Source of the DNA: a virus
Virus record (IMG/VR): IMGVR_UViG_3300031963_007040
Location: 1 to 24,744 of that record
Reading direction: 5' to 3' (one strand)
DNA: 24,744 nt
This document shows, piece by piece, positions 7,347-14,588 of this stretch. The first letter of the stretch is position 1. The number at the start of each line of letters is the position of its first letter. The notes beneath the pieces were generated by a model that searched no databases, was not told where the DNA came from, and saw only the letters and a list, made by a program, of their open reading frames with translations. The position numbers and the translations under genes were made by a program.

Positions 7347-8288
7347 ATGGCATTCCCGATCATCCCCATACGCAACGCTGTTACGACCTCGCCCGACGCG
7401 CCTTTGGCTGGCGCTCTGCAGCTGGCCGAGCTGGCCGTCAACACGGCATCTGGTAAACTGTATTTCAAGGCAAACTCTGGCGTGGTCGAAATCGGCGGCA
7501 CGCAAGGCGCGCTGACCACCAATGATCTCACCAGGCTTGCCGAAGCTAACAAGGTCCCGCAGCTGACCGCTGACGGGCTGATCTCGACCTACCAGATCCA
7601 AAACCTGACCACGGCGCAGATTGGCGCGCTGACGACCTCGGCGATTGCAGGGCTCATCCCGCAGCTGGGCGTGGACGGCAAAATCAGCACGGCGCAGCTG
7701 CCATCCGCTATCATCGGTGGTGTGACATACAAGGGAGCGTGGACGGTCAACACATCGCCGGTGATCGCATCCGGCGGCGTTGTCGGGGCCGGCACGGCTG
7801 CCAAGGGCGATTACTACGTTGCGTCCAACAGCGCAACACTCTCGCCTGCCATCGACGGGCAAACACGCGTGGAGGCCGGGGACTGGATTGTGTTCAACGG
7901 CAGCACCTGGGACTTCGTCGACGGTGCCAAATCCGAGGTGCTCAGCGTCAACACTGTGCTCCCAGTCAACGGAGACATCACGCTGACGCCTGCCAATATC
8001 GGCGCGGTGAGCACTGCTCAGCTGACGCAGCTGGCAACGCCTGGTGGTGTTCCCGAGTTGACTGCCAGTGGGTTTCTTTCGACCGCTCAGCTGCAGGTTG
8101 CGACGACCTCACAACTCGGCGTGCTCAGCGTGGACCCAGTTTCCAGCAATTCGCTTTTCGTGAGTTCCGCAGGCGCTGCCAAAATCATCCCGGGGACATC
8201 CACGGTGGTGGGCGGCATCAAGTCATCCGCAAGCATCGAAATCGCCGGAGACGGCACCGCCACCGTGGCTTCCGCAGGTACATATTAG
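7347..8288 (+). CDS. Tail fibre protein
   Basis: 313 residues. The N terminus MAFPIIPIRN and ELAVNTASGKLYFKANSG is shared with the next gene and resembles the N-terminal attachment region of many fibres. A W...GD...W module spans W132 (AWTVNTSPVIASGG) to W188 (GDWIVFNGSTWDFVDG). It is followed by VLSVNTVLPVNGDITLTPAN then IGAV, the classic VNG...V.L...IGA fibre repeat. Internal repeats such as LTADGLISTYQ / LGVDGKISTAQ / LTASGFLSTAQ recur about every 25-50 residues. It ends AGTY. Probably a trimeric receptor-binding fibre. Confidence 0.75.
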   Translation: MAFPIIPIRNAVTTSPDAPLAGALQLAELAVNTASGKLYFKANSGVVEIGGTQGALTTNDLTRLAEANKVPQLTADGLISTYQIQNLTTAQIGALTTSAIAGLIPQLGVDGKISTAQLPSAIIGGVTYKGAWTVNTSPVIASGGVVGAGTAAKGDYYVASNSATLSPAIDGQTRVEAGDWIVFNGSTWDFVDGAKSEVLSVNTVLPVNGDITLTPANIGAVSTAQLTQLATPGGVPELTASGFLSTAQLQVATTSQLGVLSVDPVSSNSLFVSSAGAAKIIPGTSTVVGGIKSSASIEIAGDGTATVASAGTY

Positions 8289-8291
8289 TCT

Positions 8292-9623
8292 ATGGCTTTC
8301 CCGATCATACCAAAGCGCAGGAGCGGCGCGTCGGGAAATCCGACAACGCTCAATCTCGGGGAGCTTGCCGTAAATACTCAGACCGGCGAGCTTTTCCTCG
8401 GTGCAGACGCCGGCGTGACGCTACTCAACGGGCCAGTGGCCGCTGGCACTACGGTGACCGAACACACCGGAGACGGCACGACAACGGCGTTCACTTTTGC
8501 CGGATATAACGGCACGGCGGACGGTGGGTACATTGTCAGCGTGGGCGGCATTGACCAGCCTCCTAGCAAGTACGCCATCACCTCGACCGCAGGCGGCACT
8601 ATCACCTTTGTAGAGGCTCCCGTTGCTGGCGAATTGATCAGCATCCGAGCATTGGTCGCCGGTTCCGGCGGCGGAGGCAGTGGTGATGCAACATCGCTGC
8701 AAGGCCGCGACATTGCCACGACTGCACCGACTGACGGGCAGGTGCTGGCTTGGAACGCCACAAACTCAGAGTGGGAACCAACTTCGCTGAACGGTAGCGT
8801 AACTTTTAACACCGCCGGTACGCACACGTGGGTCGTACCGGCTTGGGTGAGATACGCTTATGTTTCTGCCAGTTCTGCCGCAGGCACAGACGGCACGGCA
8901 ACCAATGGACAACCAGGGCAGACGGGTTTCAATGCTTATTTCGACACTGAAGGAAATCCGGTTGTTGCAACAACTGGCGCAAATGGTGCCGACGGAACCG
9001 CATCTGCGGGCAGCGATGGCAAGGGCATTGCTATTGCTGCCATCACTTGGAGTTTGCCGGGGGGCACAGGTGGAGCCGCTGGTGTTGCGGGGTATGGCGG
9101 CGGTGGCAGCGGCGGTGGAGGTGCAGTTAATTCTGATGGCAGCGTTTATTTGTCACCGGCAGCCGGTAGTACAGGAAACGGACCAAACGCTGGCAACGGC
9201 GGCAACACTGGCACACCAGGCAGTGGCGGGAGCGCAGGCGGGGTTGACGCAACAGCTGGAGGTAATGGATCTAGCATCGATCCATTCGGAGGAGCTGGAG
9301 GAATTGGCGCAACAAACGGAGGAAACGGAGGCGATGGCGGTGCCGGGGGATATATTGGCAACGGCGGGGGAGGTGGCGGCGGTGGGGCAAATCATTCTGG
9401 AGGAGGCGGAGGCGCAGGTGGAACTGCTTTGCTTTATTTTGGCAATCCATTACAAGGATCAGCAGGAACTCCAGGCCAAGGCGGCACAGCAATACCTGGA
9501 GGCTCGGGAACTCCCGGAGCTAGTTTTGCCGACCCTGTCGATTTCTCAACCGTTGCAGGCACAACCATTTCAATCGTGATCTCCGAAGGAAACGGAGACG
9601 CAAGCATCACAATTACTTACTGA
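8292..9623 (+). CDS. Glycine-rich tail fibre / adhesin
   Basis: 443 residues. The N terminus (MAFPIIPKRRSG, then GELAVNTQTGELF) is paralogous to the preceding fibre. The middle has TAPTDGQVLAWNATNSEW, a module shared with the neighbouring fibres. From about residue 175 comes a glycine-rich domain beginning FNTAGTHTWVVPAWV, the hallmark of phage Gly-rich fibre domains, followed by about 200 residues of GGN/GGA/GGG runs. In T-even gp38 adhesins and related proteins, glycine-rich tips hold the host-specificity loops; the same role is inferred here. Confidence 0.7.
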   Translation: MAFPIIPKRRSGASGNPTTLNLGELAVNTQTGELFLGADAGVTLLNGPVAAGTTVTEHTGDGTTTAFTFAGYNGTADGGYIVSVGGIDQPPSKYAITSTAGGTITFVEAPVAGELISIRALVAGSGGGGSGDATSLQGRDIATTAPTDGQVLAWNATNSEWEPTSLNGSVTFNTAGTHTWVVPAWVRYAYVSASSAAGTDGTATNGQPGQTGFNAYFDTEGNPVVATTGANGADGTASAGSDGKGIAIAAITWSLPGGTGGAAGVAGYGGGGSGGGGAVNSDGSVYLSPAAGSTGNGPNAGNGGNTGTPGSGGSAGGVDATAGGNGSSIDPFGGAGGIGATNGGNGGDGGAGGYIGNGGGGGGGGANHSGGGGGAGGTALLYFGNPLQGSAGTPGQGGTAIPGGSGTPGASFADPVDFSTVAGTTISIVISEGNGDASITITY

Positions 9624-9624
9624 C

Positions 9625-11109
9625 ATGCCTTCTCTCAACTCTCCCATCCTCTCCGGCGACGTTTCCGGCGGGCTGCACTCGACAAGCGTCGACAAAATCA
9701 AGGGCTCCGCAGTTTCCGGCACTGCACCCACGAGCGGGCAGGTGCTGACATGGGACGGCTCTCAATGGGCTCCTGCAGCTTCTACGGGCGGTGGCGGCGG
9801 TGGTGCGAACGGGCTGACCTATTACCTCAATCAGGGCACCGATGCCGACGCACCGACGACAAACCTGCCAGGCACTCCCAAACAACTCGGGCGCAGCGCA
9901 GACGCAACGCAGACGACGGCGACAACCGGCAGTCTGACGCCGACAACCTGGACGCAGTTTGCGGGTTTCGTGTCCGAGTCCACGCCGCAGGATCCGGGCT
10001 CAACTGACATCCCTGCGGGCCTCTGGGACTTCAATGTTTGGCTGTACGGTGTTGCGGACAACAACCACAGCAACAGCGTGCGCGCCAAGGTCTACAAGTA
10101 TGACGGCAGCAACGCACCGACGCTGCTTGCGACCTCGGCAGCGGTAACCATTGGCCAGACCTCCGCGCTCGTCGGGATTTCTGTGCTGGTGCCGGAAACC
10201 GCCATGCTGGTTACTGACCGCATTTATGTGACCCTCGAAGCCTACGCAACAGGCAACGGGCACAGCGTGACTGGTGAGTTTGGCGACGACACGCCGAGCC
10301 ATGTGCACACATCCCTTGGGCTTGTGGCGGGCACAGGGCTTTGGAAAAATGTGGCTGGCGTGCTGCAATCACCAGCGAGTCTGCTGGTGGATGCAGATGT
10401 GGCGGCTGACGCGGCGATTGCGCAAAGCAAAATTGATGGGCTGACAAATGCGCTGGCAAACGTGCCGACGCCGGGCGCTTATATTGAGTTCTTTGAGCAG
10501 TTCATGGGTACTGCTTCCCTGACGGGAAATTTGACATTTGGCGTAACTGGCGGCACCAACTCACAGGTCAACGCTGGATTTGGTGTTGTCGCAATGTCAA
10601 CCGGCACGGCAGCAGCGGTGACCCAACAGGCTCGCGTCAATCAGGCTGCTAGTGTGGCGCTGATTGGCAATTCTGCCGCTCGCGTAATTTTTCGAGCAGG
10701 ACAAAGCGGAGTTACTTGGTTTGACGGCACGTTGACTGGTGCTTTCCGGTGCGGTTGGGGTGATTCCATCACGGCTGAATCAGCAAACGGCATCTATTTT
10801 CGAGTTCAAAACGGACAGGCGATTGATTTTGTGACGCGAACAAGTGGAAACGAAACGCTGACCTCAACTGGCATTTCATTCTCAACAAACACTTTCCGTT
10901 CGTTGGAAATTCTCATCAACGCAGCTGGGACACAGGTGGTTGCCAAAATCGACGGCAACACGGTTGCCACGCATACAACCAACATTCCGACAGCTCGGTT
11001 GTTTTTCTTTGCTCACATCAACCGCACGGCGGCGATTGCAACGGCAGTGGTGGCAAATTTGGACTTTGTGTACTCGCGGATCACGCCGAACACGCCGTAT
11101 TTCGCATGA
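9625..11109 (+). CDS. Large tail fibre / receptor-binding protein
   Basis: 494 residues, the last structural gene before lysis. It starts with LNSPILSGDVSGG and the shared fibre module GTAPTSGQVLTWDGSQW, followed by a GGGGGG hinge near residue 56-61. A beta domain follows with a histidine-containing segment (DDTPSHVHTSLGL). The C-terminal half resembles a jelly-roll or lectin-like domain (GNLTFGVTGGTNSQ through FRSLEILINAAGTQ). Likely the distal, receptor-contacting fibre; no depolymerase catalytic motif is evident. Confidence 0.65.
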   Translation: MPSLNSPILSGDVSGGLHSTSVDKIKGSAVSGTAPTSGQVLTWDGSQWAPAASTGGGGGGANGLTYYLNQGTDADAPTTNLPGTPKQLGRSADATQTTATTGSLTPTTWTQFAGFVSESTPQDPGSTDIPAGLWDFNVWLYGVADNNHSNSVRAKVYKYDGSNAPTLLATSAAVTIGQTSALVGISVLVPETAMLVTDRIYVTLEAYATGNGHSVTGEFGDDTPSHVHTSLGLVAGTGLWKNVAGVLQSPASLLVDADVAADAAIAQSKIDGLTNALANVPTPGAYIEFFEQFMGTASLTGNLTFGVTGGTNSQVNAGFGVVAMSTGTAAAVTQQARVNQAASVALIGNSAARVIFRAGQSGVTWFDGTLTGAFRCGWGDSITAESANGIYFRVQNGQAIDFVTRTSGNETLTSTGISFSTNTFRSLEILINAAGTQVVAKIDGNTVATHTTNIPTARLFFFAHINRTAAIATAVVANLDFVYSRITPNTPYFA

Positions 11110-11285
11110 CCCAGCTCATTGACCTAATTGCCCAGCAGGCAGCCGCGCAGGGGCTTTCCATGGCTCTTACGCTGGCCGCAGTGTGGCACCTCCACGGCAA
11201 AATCAAGGAGTGCGAGGCAGATCGCAAAGCGCTCTGGGAACGACTACTTAACGACCATGAAACAGACTCTCAAAAATTACGCTAA
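11106..11285 (+). CDS. Tiny membrane protein of the lysis cluster
   Basis: 59 residues, starting in an ATGA overlap with the last fibre gene. Residues 16-30 (GLSMALTLAAVWHLH) form a possible short transmembrane segment. Residues 31-50 are a charged amphipathic helix (KIKECEADRKALWERLL). One membrane anchor plus a coiled coil is common in accessory lysis proteins or small i-spanin-like proteins. It overlaps the next gene by 29 bases in another frame. Function inferred from position. Confidence 0.5.
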   Translation: MTQLIDLIAQQAAAQGLSMALTLAAVWHLHGKIKECEADRKALWERLLNDHETDSQKLR

Positions 11286-11424
11286 GCAGCCTTCGACATG
11301 GCTCGGACTTGCAAAGCTCGGGGCCGCACTGGGCTTTTACTCGACCGGACTTGGCGGCGAACTCGGTTCTGCGATCGTCGCAATCTTTGGCGTCGTCGAC
11401 GTGATTCGGAACGAGCGCAAATGA
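11257..11424 (+). CDS. Putative holin
   Basis: 55 residues beginning at ATG 11257, inside the end of the preceding gene. The N terminus is basic (MKQTLKNYAKQPSTW), followed by two hydrophobic stretches (LGLAKLGAALGFY and ELGSAIVAIFGVVDVI) and a charged tail RNERK. Size, two hydrophobic segments and a position ahead of the lysozyme gene suit a small holin that opens the inner membrane at lysis. Its TGA overlaps the next ATG. Confidence 0.55.
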   Translation: MKQTLKNYAKQPSTWLGLAKLGAALGFYSTGLGGELGSAIVAIFGVVDVIRNERK

Positions 11425-11675
11425 CGCTAACCGCTGGCAATGTCTCGCTGCTGCTCACACTGCTCTCGACCGTAGCGCCGGGGACGTGGGCCATTGTCGC
11501 GGGCGTTGGTGGCATTGCTCTTGGGTTTTTTGGCAAGCAACTCCTCAAAAAAAATGACTGTCCTACCTGTTCCTGTGATTCCAAGCCTGCAAGCCCGCTA
11601 CCTCGGCGCGACCCCTCCAGCAGGATTACAAGTCCTCGCCGCCGTAAAAAGAATCCTCCCGCCAGCGGGAACTGA
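11421..11675 (+). CDS. Small membrane protein with basic tail (second holin or spanin-like)
   Basis: 84 residues. Residues about 5-35 are hydrophobic (VSLLLTLLSTVAPGTWAIV, then GVGGIALGFFG), giving one or two membrane segments. The C-terminal half is hydrophilic with CPTCSC and a very basic Pro/Arg tail (RRRKKNPP). Start overlaps the preceding stop. The C-terminal half is read in two frames because another ORF starts at 11554 in the +1 register. It could be a second holin, an antiholin or part of a spanin pair. Confidence 0.5.
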   Translation: MTLTAGNVSLLLTLLSTVAPGTWAIVAGVGGIALGFFGKQLLKKNDCPTCSCDSKPASPLPRRDPSSRITSPRRRKKNPPASGN

Positions 11676-11787
11676 CGGCGTGGCGTTGCCGGTTGACAAG
11701 ATCAACCCGTACAGCGGCATTTACGACAAGGACGGCAGGCTGCCGCAAATCCCGGGGCCGGGGACGACGTTTGTTGCGCGCGTCTGA
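11554..11787 (+). CDS. Hypothetical protein overlapping the lysis gene in the +1 frame
   Basis: 77 residues from ATG 11554, which lies at the end of an A8 run (11547-11554). A TTG at 11494 would add a hydrophobic N terminus (SRALVALLLGFLA) resembling a signal peptide and make a nested arrangement like Rz/Rz1, but no lipobox Cys is present. The downstream part is Pro-rich, then reads DKINPYSGIYDKDGRLPQ and ends FVARV. It overlaps the upstream gene by 122 bases. Ribosomal or polymerase slippage on A8 could also fuse it to the upstream membrane domain. Function unknown. Confidence 0.45.
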   Translation: MTVLPVPVIPSLQARYLGATPPAGLQVLAAVKRILPPAGTDGVALPVDKINPYSGIYDKDGRLPQIPGPGTTFVARV

Positions 11788-11790
11788 CGC

Positions 11791-12537
11791 ATGGCAAACA
11801 TCACGCGAGCGTGGAAGCGGTTTTTGGCCGTTGGGTGCTCGCACGGGCACCACGCCGACCAGGCACTGCTCAACAAGGTGCTGGCGTTTAAAAAGCGCTG
11901 GAAGCCTCACACCACGCTGCACCTAGGCGACGCAATCGACCTCGCTTGCCTTCGCTCTGGCGCAGCTGGCACAGCTGACGATGCGGTGGACCCAGAGTCG
12001 GACCTTAACGACGGGCTCGCGTTCCTCTCGCGACTCGAGCCGCAGGTTTACTTTCTTGGCAACCACGAGGCGCGACTGAATACGCTCATGGAATCACCGC
12101 GTGCCATCGTGGCCGCACTGGCAGCCCGTGTAATGGCACAAATTACCGACAGGGCCAAGGACATGCGGTGCGCTGTTGTGGACTATAATTTCCAGCAAGG
12201 CTGGCGGCTCTACGGAGACGCATTGTTCGGGCACGGGTACATGGTCAACGAAAACGCAGTGCGGGATCATGCCGAGGCAATCTGCGAAGGGGCCGCAAGC
12301 AAAGTGGTGATCGCGCACCTACACCGGGTGCAGCAGGCCGAAGGCCGGAACCGTGCGCACCCTACCGGCTATTGTGTTGGCTGGCTCGGGGACGTGAACG
12401 CCATGGGATACAGTGCCCAGCGCAGGGCAACCACGTCCTGGAGCAGGGGCTTTGCTTGGGGCGAATACTCAGACAACGAAACCGTAATATGGCTGGCAAA
12501 AGAGACCAAAAACCAAGAGTTCCGGCTGCCGATCTAA
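11791..12537 (+). CDS. Calcineurin-like metallophosphoesterase with altered motif I
   Basis: 248 residues. Metallophosphoesterase blocks appear in order: GCSHGH (C16, H18), LGDAID (D47, D50), LGNHE (N91, H92, E93), GHGY (H148) and IAHLHR (H176, H178). These correspond to DxH, GDxxD, GNH(D/E), H and GHxH, which bind two divalent metals and the phosphate ester. The usual first Asp is replaced by Cys16. The substrate is unknown; candidates include cyclic nucleotides, DNA ends or phosphoproteins. It lies within the lysis region but is not itself expected to be lytic. Confidence 0.75.
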   Translation: MANITRAWKRFLAVGCSHGHHADQALLNKVLAFKKRWKPHTTLHLGDAIDLACLRSGAAGTADDAVDPESDLNDGLAFLSRLEPQVYFLGNHEARLNTLMESPRAIVAALAARVMAQITDRAKDMRCAVVDYNFQQGWRLYGDALFGHGYMVNENAVRDHAEAICEGAASKVVIAHLHRVQQAEGRNRAHPTGYCVGWLGDVNAMGYSAQRRATTSWSRGFAWGEYSDNETVIWLAKETKNQEFRLPI

Positions 12538-12749
12538 CCGGATCGATCATCGCCGCCCTAAAGGCCGAGTTGCTCGGGGAACCGCCGCCAGAGGGATGGT
12601 ACAGTGTGCGCCAAATCGCGGACATGCTGGGCGTAAGTTTTGAGGCGATAATGCGCCTGGCAAAACGGAAAAAGTGGCCTTGTAAGAGTTACATGACAAC
12701 GACAATCGACGGGCGCAAACTTATAGCGCGCCACTTCTTCATCTTATGA
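12489..12749 (+). CDS. Small helix-turn-helix DNA-binding protein
   Basis: 86 residues from ATG 12489, which lies 49 bases inside the end of the metallophosphoesterase gene in another frame. Residues about 37-60 read WYSVRQIADMLGVSFEAIM, a helix-turn-helix of the type in MerR-like, excisionase-like and Mu-N-terminal domains, followed by basic RLAKRKKW. It might regulate late genes or act as a small replication or transposition accessory protein. Translation of the first residues relies on an overlapping start; a later start would lose only the basic N-terminal tail. Confidence 0.6.
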   Translation: MAGKRDQKPRVPAADLTGSIIAALKAELLGEPPPEGWYSVRQIADMLGVSFEAIMRLAKRKKWPCKSYMTTTIDGRKLIARHFFIL

Positions 12750-12970
12750 CCGACGAGGAAAAGCAGGCTTACCTTGACCGCATGGTTGCCGAGATCGGCG
12801 AGCATTTTGATTGCGTGCAAATACTTGCGCACGATTCGGACACCGACAGCTACACGACGTTTGAGGCCGGTGCAGGCAGCCTTTACGCGCGACAGTACCA
12901 GGCGTTGCGGTGGTCTGAAGGCCCTTGTGCGGAAACCGAAACCGTGGAGGATGACGAGGATGACGACTAA
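12746..12970 (+). CDS. Small acidic hypothetical protein
   Basis: 74 residues, starting in an ATGA overlap with the HTH gene. The N terminus MTDEEKQAYLDRMVAEIGE is helical, the middle reads CVQILAHDSDTDSYTTFEAG and the C terminus is acidic (ETETVEDDEDDD). The pattern resembles small phage proteins with an alpha/beta fold but no family is recognised. The last 11 bases overlap the lysozyme start, so its translation probably feeds lysozyme translation. Confidence 0.55.
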   Translation: MTDEEKQAYLDRMVAEIGEHFDCVQILAHDSDTDSYTTFEAGAGSLYARQYQALRWSEGPCAETETVEDDEDDD

Positions 12971-13568
12971 CCTTAGCTCGCGCGGCATCAAGGCAATTAT
13001 CGGTTGGGAAACCGGCGGAGAGCACGAGTACAACCGCAACCCGGAATGGCCCGGGGAATCGTCGGGAGTCACAATCGGGATCGGCTGGGACCTCGGGCAC
13101 ACTCCGGCAACCGAGACCGCCAGGGCGTGGGACCCGCACCTTGACAAAAAGACACTGGCGGCACTGATCGGCGTTTCTAACCGACGCGGAGAGGACGCAA
13201 AGTTTATCCTGCCGCACGTCCGGCACCTCGTGATCCCGTGGGACGCAGCGCTGGCCGTGTTTGAGGACGTCACAGTTCCGACCTGGTACCTGCGCACTCT
13301 CCGAATCTGGCCGCAGGTGCAGGCACTCCCGGGGGATTGCGCGGCAGCACTGGTGTCGATTGTGTTTAATCGCGGCCCGAACTTGAGCGGAGACCGGCGC
13401 CGCGAAATGGTCCGCATCCAAGAATTGCTCCGCGTCAACGAGCTGGCGCAGATTCCTGACCAGATCCGCGCGATGAAACGCCTCTGGCCCGACACTCGCG
13501 GGCTAAGACGGCGCAGGGACGAGGAAGCAGAGCTTTTTCAGTCTGGTTTGATACCTGCCGGAGAATAA
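12960..13568 (+). CDS. Endolysin, pesticin/T4-type lysozyme
   Basis: 202 residues from ATG 12960, supported by GGAGG at 12946-12950 nine bases upstream. The N-terminal block contains WETGGEHEY and GVTIGIGWDLGH. E17, T38 and D44 fit the Glu/Thr/Asp catalytic triad of pesticin-like and T4-like lysozymes, with the same six-residue Thr-Asp spacing as in pesticin. The enzyme would cleave the MurNAc-GlcNAc bond of peptidoglycan. A later VSIVFNRGPNL segment (around residue 140) matches the family's second conserved helix. No signal peptide is present, so a holin is needed for access to the wall. Confidence 0.85.
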   Translation: MTTNLSSRGIKAIIGWETGGEHEYNRNPEWPGESSGVTIGIGWDLGHTPATETARAWDPHLDKKTLAALIGVSNRRGEDAKFILPHVRHLVIPWDAALAVFEDVTVPTWYLRTLRIWPQVQALPGDCAAALVSIVFNRGPNLSGDRRREMVRIQELLRVNELAQIPDQIRAMKRLWPDTRGLRRRRDEEAELFQSGLIPAGE

Positions 13569-13718
13569 TTTGGGCCTAGGACCCAGCAAGTAGCCGTATG
13601 GTGCGCAGGGAGATCCTGCGACGGGGTTTTACAGTTTCCCCCCTTGAAACAAAGGCACTTGCAACGCTGACGGAAAACAGCCACTAGACAACCAACCGTG
13701 GCTGGATAGGCTGCGGGT
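13569..13718. other. Intergenic region between lysis and early genes
   Basis: 150 bases without a supported gene. It holds a near-palindrome GGGCCTAGGACCC (13572-13584), a 6-bp hairpin at 13604-13620 and a C6 run preceding TTGAAA (13644-13649). No convincing -10 box is visible at the proper distance. This is the largest gap before the early gene block, so a promoter for that block is expected here, but none can be assigned by eye. Confidence 0.5.
13604..13630 (+). terminator. Weak intrinsic terminator candidate after lysozyme
   Basis: CGCAGG (13604-13609) and CCTGCG (13615-13620) form a perfect 6-bp GC-rich stem with loop GAGAT, followed after six bases by TTTT (13627-13630). The position 36 bases after the lysozyme stop suits the end of the late operon. 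The U-tract is short and not adjacent to the stem, so this is tentative. Confidence 0.35.
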
Positions 13719-13940
13719 ATGACGAAAAAGGAAAGCCAGCGCATCACGCTGGCGCTTCGAACTGCAGCAAACCTGACGGCTGAACACGTTAAGGCAACCC
13801 GGCTTCTTGTGATGGCCGAGGTCAACGGGCACTTTTTCTGCACCGGCACGCCAAAGTCTGGCCCGCTGGTTTTCACCGTGGCGGCAAAGACTGCCGAGCT
13901 GTTTTTGGAGCAAGTTGCAGAATTCAAATCCAATGAGTGA
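13719..13940 (+). CDS. Small hypothetical protein
   Basis: 73 residues, first gene after the 150-base gap. Helical ends surround a central beta hairpin (NGHFFCTGTPKSGPLVFTV), followed by AAKTAELFLEQVAEF. No Shine-Dalgarno site is clear (the leader is TGCGGGT). Its end overlaps the next gene by eight bases. No family is recognised. Confidence 0.55.
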   Translation: MTKKESQRITLALRTAANLTAEHVKATRLLVMAEVNGHFFCTGTPKSGPLVFTVAAKTAELFLEQVAEFKSNE

Positions 13941-14145
13941 CCCAGTCAACCACCCACCGCACTACACTTCGCACGCGTCTGGCGTGGAGTGCATCCAGAT
14001 CACGGAGCACTTCAATTTTTGCATCGGCAATGCTATCAAGTACTTGTGGCGTGCCGGGCTCAAAGGCAAGGCACTGGAGGACTTGCACAAGGCCGCTTGG
14101 TACATTAACCGCGAAATCAACCGTTTAGAACGCCATGAGCACTGA
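13933..14145 (+). CDS. DUF3310 protein
   Basis: 70 residues from ATG 13933. The sequence shows the full DUF3310 pattern: VNHPPHYTS, a Gly-Val-Glu-Cys-Ile segment, NFCIGNAIKYLWRAG, and DLHKAAWYINREI. This family is widespread in phages as a small protein or as a domain attached to nucleotide kinases. Its biochemical role is not settled. It belongs to the early gene block and overlaps genes on both sides. Confidence 0.85.
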   Translation: MSDPVNHPPHYTSHASGVECIQITEHFNFCIGNAIKYLWRAGLKGKALEDLHKAAWYINREINRLERHEH

Positions 14146-14296
14146 AAAAACACTCCGAGAACACTGCCGAGAGATCGGGAAGCTGGGCGGCGCAGTAAAA
14201 TCTGAAAAAAAAGCAGAGGCAGCGCGCCGGAATGCGTGCAAGCCTAGACCTAAAGCGCGTGAACGCAACGCGTTACGGCGGGCGAAAAAAAGTTGA
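14135..14296 (+). CDS. Very small basic protein
   Basis: 53 residues from ATG 14135, overlapping the end of the DUF3310 gene by 11 bases in another frame. Composition is strongly basic: GKLGGAVKSEKKAEAARRN followed by KPRPKARERNALRRAKKS. The GKLGG...KS..KKAEAARRN pattern resembles small phage KGG-like basic proteins that may bind nucleic acid. The overlap, tight packing and ordered composition support a real gene, though it is short. Confidence 0.5.
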   Translation: MSTEKTLREHCREIGKLGGAVKSEKKAEAARRNACKPRPKARERNALRRAKKS

Positions 14297-14304
14297 AAAT
14301 AATG

Positions 14305-14357
14305 CTAGCCAACCGCGTTTGGGTGGCTAGAGTTGTCGTCGTTAGAAAAAACGACAA
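14305..14357 (+). promoter_or_regulatory. Tandem hairpins upstream of the 14364 gene
   Basis: Hairpin 1 pairs CTAGCCAACC (14305-14314) with GGGTGGCTAG (14321-14330), nine of ten bases, loop GCGTTT. Hairpin 2 pairs TTGTCGT (14333-14339) with ACGACAA (14351-14357), seven of seven, loop 11. They fill the 67-base gap before the ATG at 14364. AATTTT follows directly, so the second could be a weak terminator or attenuator; together they could control the next gene. Confidence 0.45.
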
Positions 14358-14363
14358 AATTTT

Positions 14364-14588
14364 ATGGCACACAGACCAGCATCTAAAAAATTGATCGCAG
14401 AGATTGAAGCTGCGATCCCAATCGAGGCAGAGACCTTTCTTCGGCTGAAAGCGGAATTGGACGCCGTTTCTACTGGCGTTTACGCTTTGGATATGGGTAA
14501 CCCAAAATATTGCGAAGCCGCAAAACGATGGAATGATTTTGCTTACAAAATGAAAGCAAGCAACTTTATCGAGGTTGTGTACAGCTAG
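14364..14588 (+). CDS. Small helical hypothetical protein
   Basis: 74 residues, nearly all helix: KKLIAEIEAAIPIEAETFL, LRLKAELDAVSTGV, and YCEAAKRWNDFAYKMKAS. No membrane segment or metal motif. The stop TAG (14586-14588) touches the first base of the hammerhead ribozyme candidate, and two hairpins precede the start, so this gene is bracketed by RNA structures. Function is unknown. Confidence 0.6.
   Translation: MAHRPASKKLIAEIEAAIPIEAETFLRLKAELDAVSTGVYALDMGNPKYCEAAKRWNDFAYKMKASNFIEVVYS

Noticed and set aside
7095-7862. 255-residue ORF on the - strand
   Set aside because: It is antisense to two fibre genes, and its Arg/Gly-rich composition is that of a complement frame of GC-rich coding DNA.
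9060-9500. Tandem DNA repeat element
   Set aside because: The GGA/GGC-rich repetition follows from a glycine-rich coding sequence and has no fixed period.
8860-9579. 239-residue + strand ORF inside the glycine-rich fibre
   Set aside because: It is a shifted frame of GGN-rich DNA; the main frame has recognisable fibre modules throughout.
12689-13495. 268-residue ORF on the - strand
   Set aside because: It is antisense to the lysozyme gene, which shows a catalytic triad and a good ribosome site.
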